DNA from: Candidatus Staskawiczbacteria bacterium
Lineage (GTDB): Bacteria; Patescibacteriota; Minisyncoccia; Minisyncoccales; Staskawiczbacteraceae
DNA length: 5,101 nt
Direction of reading: 5' to 3'
Assembly (NCBI GenBank): GCA_903913175.1
Contig: CAIWKF010000084.1
Coordinates: forward strand, 1-5,101
How positions within the stretch are numbered: position 1 is the first letter of the stretch; each line of letters begins with the position of its first letter. This document shows, piece after piece, positions 1-3,482 of this stretch. The notes under the pieces are model-generated. The model had not been told where the DNA came from, made no database searches, and saw nothing but the letters and a program-made list of their open reading frames with translations. Both the position numbers and the translations under genes were made by a program.

Positions 1-210
1 ATATAAAGAAATAATAAATACTATAATTGCAAATATTATTAATATATATTTTGCCAATTTTTCATCTTTTATTAGCCAGCTAATCATTTTAGAAGTTTGT
101 GGTGGCAAAACTTGTTTATTTTCTTTTTGTTCTTGTTTAGTTTTTTCTATGGGATCATTAAATATATTACTTAAATCTACATTGTTTTCATTATTTTTTT
201 CTATAGGCAT
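1..210 (-). CDS. Small membrane protein with acidic N-terminal tail (partial, runs off left edge)
   Basis: The frame is open from an ATG at 210 to the window edge, giving 70 residues with no stop, so the C-terminus is missing. An in-frame TAA lies just upstream and no other start codon falls between, which fixes the start. No Shine-Dalgarno sequence is visible. Residues 1-40 are hydrophilic and rich in Asn, Glu, Lys and Gln. A PPQTSK linker and a WLIKDEKLAKY stretch follow, then a hydrophobic run from about residue 54 that continues past the edge and looks like a transmembrane helix. The gene starts 44 bases after the pilin stop on the same strand, so the two are probably co-transcribed. From memory of the group, small membrane proteins of this shape often follow pilin genes in Parcubacteria. 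No function can be assigned. The missing part could hold further membrane helices. Confidence 0.6.
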   Translation of the reverse strand, partial: MPIEKNNENNVDLSNIFNDPIEKTKQEQKENKQVLPPQTSKMISWLIKDEKLAKYILIIFAIIVFIISLY

Positions 211-217
211 ATTTTTT

Positions 218-235
218 AGCGTTTTTAAAAGCGCT
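218..235. repeat. Short inverted repeat between the pilin and the downstream membrane-protein gene
   Basis: AGCG (218-221) and CGCT (232-235) are complementary, and an inner TTTT/AAAA run could extend the stem across one mismatch. On the minus strand it sits between the pilin stop and the next start and is followed by A residues, not T residues. It therefore does not look like an intrinsic terminator for the pilin. It may be a weak mRNA structure or an attenuating site, or it may be chance in AT-rich DNA. Confidence 0.25.
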
Positions 236-254
236 TATTATTTAATTTTAATAT

Positions 255-737
255 TTAATGAATATTACACATACAATAATAACCATTATTATTTTGGTCA
301 CACCAGTTTTGACCCGGTGCCCATGGTCTGCAAGAAGTGCCAATACCATTTGTAGACATTAATGTTTCCAGATAAGTCATAACAATAGCTCCAACGGAAT
401 TTCCTGATCCATAATTATAATAACAATACCCATTATTTGGAATACTTGGAAGAAATCCAGCATCAACTAATTCTTGCATAGATTGATTGTAGGCTGTACT
501 TCCTGTGCAAGCTCCACAGCAAGGGTTATAGTTTGTTGGCATATATCCTTTTTGAGCATAAAACATATAAAGAGCTTTGCTTATTTGTTGAACATCTGAC
601 ATTTTTCTTGCATCTCTTGCTTTTGCCATATATATATTAACATTGACCAAAACAATGCTCGCTAAAAGTGAGATTATAGAAATTACAACTAAAAGCTCAA
701 TTATAGTAAAACCTTTACTAGACAAATCTTTATTCAT
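255..737 (-). CDS. Type IV pilin / type II secretion pseudopilin precursor (GspG-like)
   Basis: This 160-residue precursor has a class III (type IV) signal. An eight-residue leader ends in K8-G9, then F10 and the conserved Glu at +5 of the mature protein (E14), within KGFTIIELLVVISII. Prepilin peptidase would cut after G9 and methylate F10. The hydrophobic stretch to about residue 31 anchors the subunit and packs the pilus core. The KARDARKMSDVQQISKAL segment is the amphipathic helix seen in GspG-like (pseudo)pilins. The globular head carries eight cysteines (73, 74, 77, 105, 136, 146, 155, 157), enough for four disulfides if exported. Family assignment from the N-terminus is firm. The head shows nothing that separates pilus from secretion-system subunit or major from minor pilin. 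The start is the only ATG ahead of the leader and has no clear Shine-Dalgarno. Confidence 0.93.
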   Translation of the reverse strand: MNKDLSSKGFTIIELLVVISIISLLASIVLVNVNIYMAKARDARKMSDVQQISKALYMFYAQKGYMPTNYNPCCGACTGSTAYNQSMQELVDAGFLPSIPNNGYCYYNYGSGNSVGAIVMTYLETLMSTNGIGTSCRPWAPGQNWCDQNNNGYYCMCNIH

Positions 738-743
738 TACATA

Positions 744-771
744 ATTTTAGCAAATTGCTACAGTTTTACAA
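744..771 (-). promoter_or_regulatory. Candidate sigma-70-type promoter of the pilin gene with an internal palindrome
   Basis: On the minus strand a TTGTAA (771-766) and a TAAAAT (749-744) are separated by 16 bases. Transcription would then start at about 737, which is the pilin ATG itself, so the message would be leaderless or nearly so. The spacer contains a perfect dyad, TAGCAA-A-TTGCTA (748-760), that could be an operator. A second possible -10, TATACT (802-797), lies farther upstream and would give a leader of about 50 bases. The call rests on motif match only. Confidence 0.35.
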
Positions 772-777
772 TGACGC

Positions 778-804
778 GTGACAAAAAAATATATTTAGTA
801 TAAT
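778..804 (+). promoter_or_regulatory. Candidate promoter of the LeuA-domain gene
   Basis: A perfect TATAAT (799-804) is preceded by GTGACA (778-783), which matches TTGACA at five of six positions, but the 15-base spacer is short. The expected start of transcription near 811 gives a leader of about 36 bases to the ATG at 847 and only about 6 bases to the ATG at 817. This favours the downstream start. The site shares the divergent region with the pilin promoter. Confidence 0.4.
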
Positions 805-832
805 ATATATTTTGTTATGCCCTTTAACAATT

Positions 833-838
833 GGAGAG
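833..838 (+). promoter_or_regulatory. Shine-Dalgarno that decides the start of the LeuA-domain gene
   Basis: GGAGAG lies 8 bases before the ATG at 847, a usable Shine-Dalgarno spacing. Neither of the other in-frame starts (ATG 817, GTG 838) has such a sequence ahead of it. The ten extra residues that the 817 start would add, MPFNNWRVTV, do not resemble the family. Confidence 0.6.
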
Positions 839-846
839 TGACTGTA

Positions 847-1302
847 ATGTTGAAAATTAAAAAAATTTGTGATGATTATTTTAAAATTTTAGAATTTAAA
901 GCAGACACCAAAAGCATTTCGTGTGTTGGCAATGGAAGCAAAAAAGAGTGGACATCTTTATCAAAAGGCGTTGTTAAACTTTTGGTTGATGGTAAGGAAA
1001 TACACGAAATAGCTGAAAGTCACGAGGGGCAAGTTTTTGCTTTAGACTCGGCTTTACGCAAAGCTTTAATAAGAAAATTTCCCTTTCTTAAGCAAATTGT
1101 TTTAATTGATTATTCAGTGCAAATTGTTAATGAAGACAAGGGAAGTAATGCTAGAGTTAAGGTTACCATAATTTTCTCTGATGGGGAAAACCATTTAATG
1201 GTAAAAGAAACCTCTAAAGATATTATTATTGCTAGTTTTCATGCCATTGTTAAGGGCTACAAACAAGCAATTAATAAAAAGAAAATTTGGTATCCATCTT
1301 AG
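847..1302 (+). CDS. Stand-alone LeuA allosteric (dimerisation) domain protein, citramalate synthase C-terminal type
   Basis: The 151-residue product aligns from memory with the C-terminal regulatory domain of 2-isopropylmalate synthase and especially of (R)-citramalate synthase (CimA). Matching landmarks, in order, are FKILEFK (12-18), the strand VVKLLVDGKEIHEIAES (42-58), the helix ALDSALRKAL (65-74), LIDYSVQI (86-93), ARVKVTIIFSDGE (102-114) and SKDIIIASFHAI (123-134). CimA shows the same order: a hydrophobic strand, ALDxALRKAL, LxDYKVR, AKVRVLIE-SDG and NIIEASWxAL. In full-length enzymes this domain dimerises and binds the feedback inhibitor (leucine or isoleucine). No part of the catalytic HMGL-type TIM barrel is present and the upstream DNA is the divergent promoter region, so this is a free-standing gene, not a visible fragment of a fused one. 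It may be a ligand sensor, a subunit for a separate catalytic chain, or a relic. An intrinsic terminator follows the stop. Confidence 0.8.
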   Translation: MLKIKKICDDYFKILEFKADTKSISCVGNGSKKEWTSLSKGVVKLLVDGKEIHEIAESHEGQVFALDSALRKALIRKFPFLKQIVLIDYSVQIVNEDKGSNARVKVTIIFSDGENHLMVKETSKDIIIASFHAIVKGYKQAINKKKIWYPS

Positions 1303-1328
1303 GTGGGCACAAAGTGGGCAAAAAAATT

Positions 1329-1357
1329 AGCTGGCTTAAGGGTCAGCTTTTTATTTT
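1329..1357 (+). terminator. Intrinsic terminator after the LeuA-domain gene
   Basis: The arms AGCTGGCT (1329-1336) and GGTCAGCT (1341-1348) form an 8-pair stem, including two G-T pairs, with a TAAG loop. A T-rich tract to 1357 follows. It starts 26 bases after the stop at 1302 and ends 9 bases before the Mur ligase start, so the ligase either has its own promoter inside this short stretch or depends on readthrough. Confidence 0.75.
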
Positions 1358-1366
1358 GTAAAAAAT

Positions 1367-2605
1367 ATGATAAATTTAAATAGTATGAATATTAAAATAA
1401 TAGTAAAAAAAATTGTACCAAGGTTTTTACTTAGTGCATATTATTATGCCTGGGCTTTTTTAGGAGCTTTAGCTTATGACTTTCCAAGTAAAAAATTAAT
1501 TATAATTGGAGTTACAGGCACCAGTGGAAAGTCTACTACTGTAGATTTAATTTCCAGAATTTTAGAAGAAGCAGGAAATAAAACAGCCTCAATTTCTACA
1601 GCTAGATTTAAAATTGGGGGAAAAGAGGAAAAAAATAATTTAAAAATGACCATGCCTGGGCGCTTTGTAATACAAAAATTTTTGAAAAAAGCAGTTTTAG
1701 AAAATTGTAAATATGCGGTTTTAGAAGTTTCTTCTGAGGGCATAAAACAATTTAGACATAAGTTTATAAATTTTCACACCGTGGTTTTTACTAATTTAAG
1801 TAGAGAGCATATTGAGTCACATGGCAGTTTTGAAAATTATAGAAATGAAAAATTAAAATTATTTAAAGAGCAAAAAAATATTCATATTGTAAATTTAGAT
1901 GATAAAAATGCCGATTATTTTTTAAAGACACCAGCCAAACAAAAAATCGGTTTTAGTTTAAAAGATAAAAATGCCAAATTAGCAAACTGTAAATTACAAC
2001 TTTTAGGTGAATTTAATGTTTATAACGCAATCTGTGCTGTGACAGTCGCACAAGCATATGGGGTTTCTTTAAATGTTTGTAGACAAGCTTTAGAAAAAGC
2101 CAATAGTATTGAAGGTAGAATGGAAGTAGTGGTAAAAAAACCATTTGAAGTAATTGTAGATTATGCTCATACGCCAGAACAGCTTGAAAGTGTCTACAAA
2201 ACCCTAACTACAAACTACTCACTACCAACTACAAACTTAATATGTGTTTTAGGCAGTTGCGGTGGGGGGCGCGACAAATGGAAACGCCCGGTGCTGGGAC
2301 AATTGGCAGAAAAATATTGCAATGAAATTATTATTACTAATGAAGATCCGTATGATGAAAATCCAGAAGAAATTATTAATCAAATAATTTCTGGAGTTTC
2401 AAACTTCAAGCTTCAAACCTTAAGAAAAATAGTTGACCGCAAACAAGCTATTATAAAAGCTTTGCATTTGGCAAAAGAAAAAGATGTTGTTATAATAACA
2501 GGTAAGGGCAGTGAACCATTAATGTGTTTATCAAATGGCAAAAAAATCCCTTGGTCAGATAAGGCTATTATTTTAGAAGAAATTAAAAAAACCGGAGTGA
2601 GTTAA
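1367..2605 (+). CDS. murE: MurE-like Mur ligase (UDP-N-acetylmuramyl-tripeptide synthetase family), short form
   Basis: Mur ligases join an amino acid to the UDP-MurNAc peptide using ATP; MurE adds the third residue (meso-DAP or Lys) to UDP-MurNAc-L-Ala-D-Glu in the cytoplasm. Visible family motifs in the 412 residues are the P-loop GVTGTSGKST (48-57), EVSSEG (120-125), NLSREHIESHG (143-153), a Lys (K162) at the place of the carbamylated lysine, LGEFNVYNA (213-221), EGRME (249-253), VDYAHTP (264-270), GSCGGGRDKWKRP (296-308) and GKGSE (379-383). Only about 47 residues precede the P-loop, against over 100 in E. coli MurE, so the UDP-sugar-binding first domain is largely missing. At the DAP-recognition position E. 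coli has DNPR; here it is EDPY (326-329), with no arginine. The substrate amino acid is therefore uncertain. ATG 1385 is an alternative start; neither has a Shine-Dalgarno. Two 7-bp-periodic repeat tracts lie inside the gene. Confidence 0.9.
   Translation: MINLNSMNIKIIVKKIVPRFLLSAYYYAWAFLGALAYDFPSKKLIIIGVTGTSGKSTTVDLISRILEEAGNKTASISTARFKIGGKEEKNNLKMTMPGRFVIQKFLKKAVLENCKYAVLEVSSEGIKQFRHKFINFHTVVFTNLSREHIESHGSFENYRNEKLKLFKEQKNIHIVNLDDKNADYFLKTPAKQKIGFSLKDKNAKLANCKLQLLGEFNVYNAICAVTVAQAYGVSLNVCRQALEKANSIEGRMEVVVKKPFEVIVDYAHTPEQLESVYKTLTTNYSLPTTNLICVLGSCGGGRDKWKRPVLGQLAEKYCNEIIITNEDPYDENPEEIINQIISGVSNFKLQTLRKIVDRKQAIIKALHLAKEKDVVIITGKGSEPLMCLSNGKKIPWSDKAIILEEIKKTGVS
2194..2235 (+). repeat. 7-bp tandem repeat tract inside the Mur ligase gene (six units)
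   Basis: The bases divide into six consecutive 7-mers. Three are exactly CTACAAA (2194, 2208, 2229), two are near matches beginning CTAC (2215, 2222), and one is degenerate (2201). Because 21 bases equal 7 codons the frame is kept; the tract encodes residues about 277-290, containing two TTN triplets 7 residues apart. It falls between the helix after VDYAHTP and the strand LICVLGSCGG, a place where Mur ligases vary in length. Confidence 0.75.
2397..2424 (+). repeat. Second 7-bp repeat tract inside the Mur ligase gene (about four units)
   Basis: The 7-mers starting at 2397, 2404 and 2411 are TTTCAAA, CTTCAAG and CTTCAAA, followed by a more diverged CCTTAAG. They share the pattern CTWCAAA with the tract at 2194-2235. 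The encoded residues are about 345-353 (NFKLQTLRK), between the ENPEEIINQIISGV helix and the KIVDRKQAI strand, again a variable loop. Confidence 0.6.
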
Positions 2606-2625
2606 CGCTCCGGCTTTGTTTTTCC
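2592..2625. terminator. Bidirectional intrinsic terminator between convergent genes
   Basis: CCGGAGTG (2592-2599) pairs with CGCTCCGG (2606-2613), with one G-T pair, around the loop AGTTAA (2600-2605). On the plus strand it is followed by CTTTGTTTTT and ends the Mur ligase transcript. On the minus strand it is followed by a run of seven T residues and ends the transcript of the GC-rich gene that stops at 2641. The Mur ligase stop codon TAA lies in the loop and its last codons form the 5' arm. Confidence 0.85.
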
Positions 2626-2640
2626 TTTAAATTGACAGCA

Positions 2641-3285
2641 TTAGGCGTTATATACGCCGATGGTGTTACCGTTAATTCGCAGGAATTTCTTGGCGGTCAG
2701 CGGAACAGGCTCTGTGCCAATTCGCTTACCGCCTTCGTCCTTCTGCCAACGCAAGATGGGTTTTCCATTCCCATCGACAAACGCTTCCCTGCTGTTGGCG
2801 TCAAGGCTGATTATATACAGCCCCGAGACAAGCTCGTAGTTTCGAAACAGGGCATTCATATGGCCCTGAACTTGCCACATAGCTTCTTTGGCATACCTTT
2901 CGAGTTCGCCAAGCAATTGATTACGCTTAGCGAGAAACTCTGGTGCCAGTTCGTGGTCACGGATGGCAAGAATAAATCTTACCACCGTCATCTGCCTGCC
3001 ACTGTCGTCTTCGTACGGCGAATGGTGGCAGTCCACGAGCTCGTAGCCCATGGAAAACAAATCCTTAACAAACTCGTTTAAACCGACTGATTTGGTTGGC
3101 TGAACAATTTGTCGGCCGGGGACCTGTTGCGGTTTTGCCACCGCTGGCTTCTTTTCCCGTTCCGGAATAAAATCCGAAACCAACGAAAGAAGCATTCGGA
3201 ATTGCAGAATGACCAACGGGATCACTCCCGTTTTGCCAAAAAGGCTTTTCTTTTCGGCTTGTTCTTCTGTGGCTTTTTCAGCCAT
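2641..3285 (-). CDS. Unrecognised 214-residue protein, GC-rich gene with strong promoter
   Basis: I do not recognise this family. The start at 3285 is chosen because an AAGGA Shine-Dalgarno lies 7 bases upstream; the frame stays open to 3348, but those 21 residues overlap the promoter. Residues 1-14 are charged (MAEKATEEQAEKKS), 21-40 are hydrophobic with one Arg (VIPLVILQFRMLLSLVSDFI), perhaps a membrane-associated helix, and 41-65 form a Pro/Gln/Lys linker. The rest, 68-214, looks like a compact alpha/beta domain with GYELVDCHHSPYEDD (80-94), VVRFILAIRDHEL (101-113) and GLYIISLDANSREAFVDGNGKPILRW (split here only as residues 155-180). Codons end in G or C far more often than in the neighbours: two 60-base lines inside the gene (2701, 2881) hold 58% and 45% G+C, against 18% in a murE line (1861). 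This suggests recent transfer or selection for strong expression. Reading this strand as the coding one is supported by the promoter, the Shine-Dalgarno and the shared terminator. Confidence 0.85.
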   Translation of the reverse strand: MAEKATEEQAEKKSLFGKTGVIPLVILQFRMLLSLVSDFIPEREKKPAVAKPQQVPGRQIVQPTKSVGLNEFVKDLFSMGYELVDCHHSPYEDDSGRQMTVVRFILAIRDHELAPEFLAKRNQLLGELERYAKEAMWQVQGHMNALFRNYELVSGLYIISLDANSREAFVDGNGKPILRWQKDEGGKRIGTEPVPLTAKKFLRINGNTIGVYNA

Positions 3286-3292
3286 GGCTTTG

Positions 3293-3297
3293 TCCTT
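3293..3297 (-). promoter_or_regulatory. Shine-Dalgarno of the GC-rich gene
   Basis: AAGGA on the minus strand, within AGAAAGGACA, lies 7 bases before the ATG at 3285. It is the clearest Shine-Dalgarno in the window and fixes the start at residue 22 of the longer open frame. Confidence 0.8.
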
Positions 3298-3324
3298 TCT
3301 TAAAGGGAAGTGTAGTATATTTAA

Positions 3325-3353
3325 ATTATAGCATAATAAATATATCATGTCAA
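3325..3353 (-). promoter_or_regulatory. Consensus sigma-70 promoter of the GC-rich gene
   Basis: On the minus strand TTGACA (3353-3348) and TATAAT (3330-3325) are both perfect and separated by exactly 17 bases, with an extended -10 TGC directly before TATAAT. Transcription should start near 3318, giving a leader of about 33 bases that carries the AAGGA site. A fully consensus promoter of this kind suggests high, largely constitutive expression unless a repressor acts. Confidence 0.9.
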
Positions 3354-3380
3354 GTAATATGTCTGCGAATTCAACCTATA

Positions 3381-3391
3381 AGTGTAACACT
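3381..3391. promoter_or_regulatory. Palindrome in the divergent intergenic region, possible operator
   Basis: AGTGT-A-ACACT is a perfect 5-base dyad with a single central base. It lies between the two divergent promoters, about 28 bases upstream of one -35 and 33 bases upstream of the other. Only position and symmetry support it; a dyad this short can occur by chance. Confidence 0.25.
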
Positions 3392-3424
3392 GCTTAAGTT
3401 ATTCATATTAATTCTAATGAACTA

Positions 3425-3453
3425 TTGTTATGATTATTTAAACATTGTATAAT
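3425..3453 (+). promoter_or_regulatory. Sigma-70 promoter of the 500-residue membrane protein gene
   Basis: TTGTTA (3425-3430) and a perfect TATAAT (3448-3453) are separated by 17 bases. Transcription would start near 3460, about 23 bases before the ATG at 3483. The short leader is AT-rich and contains no Shine-Dalgarno. Confidence 0.75.
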
Positions 3454-3482
3454 TAGTATATCATGAATTAAATTTAAATTTT

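Noticed and set aside
149..355. Plus-strand open frame of 68 residues across the pilin 3' end
   Set aside because: It overlaps the pilin and the downstream membrane protein on the other strand, has no promoter or ribosome site, and has low-complexity composition expected of AT-rich antisense frames.
817..846. Upstream start (ATG 817) for the LeuA-domain gene
   Set aside because: It lacks a Shine-Dalgarno, would leave a leader of about 6 bases after the candidate promoter, and the ten extra residues do not fit the family. ATG 847 has GGAGAG at a usable distance.
1303..1320. Direct repeat GTGGGCA (1303-1309 and 1314-1320) after the LeuA-domain gene
   Set aside because: Seven bases in two copies is too short to support a function. 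It does not form part of the terminator stem and no third copy is nearby.
1358..1385. Promoter for the Mur ligase between the terminator and its start
   Set aside because: A TATGAT (1366-1371) could serve as a -10, but there is no acceptable -35 at 16-18 bases upstream, and the box overlaps the start codon. I cannot support it.
2632..3081. Long plus-strand open frame of 149 residues opposite the GC-rich gene
   Set aside because: The minus-strand frame has the consensus promoter, Shine-Dalgarno and terminator, and its codons end in G/C in the manner of a real gene. The plus-strand frame has none of these and overlaps it completely.
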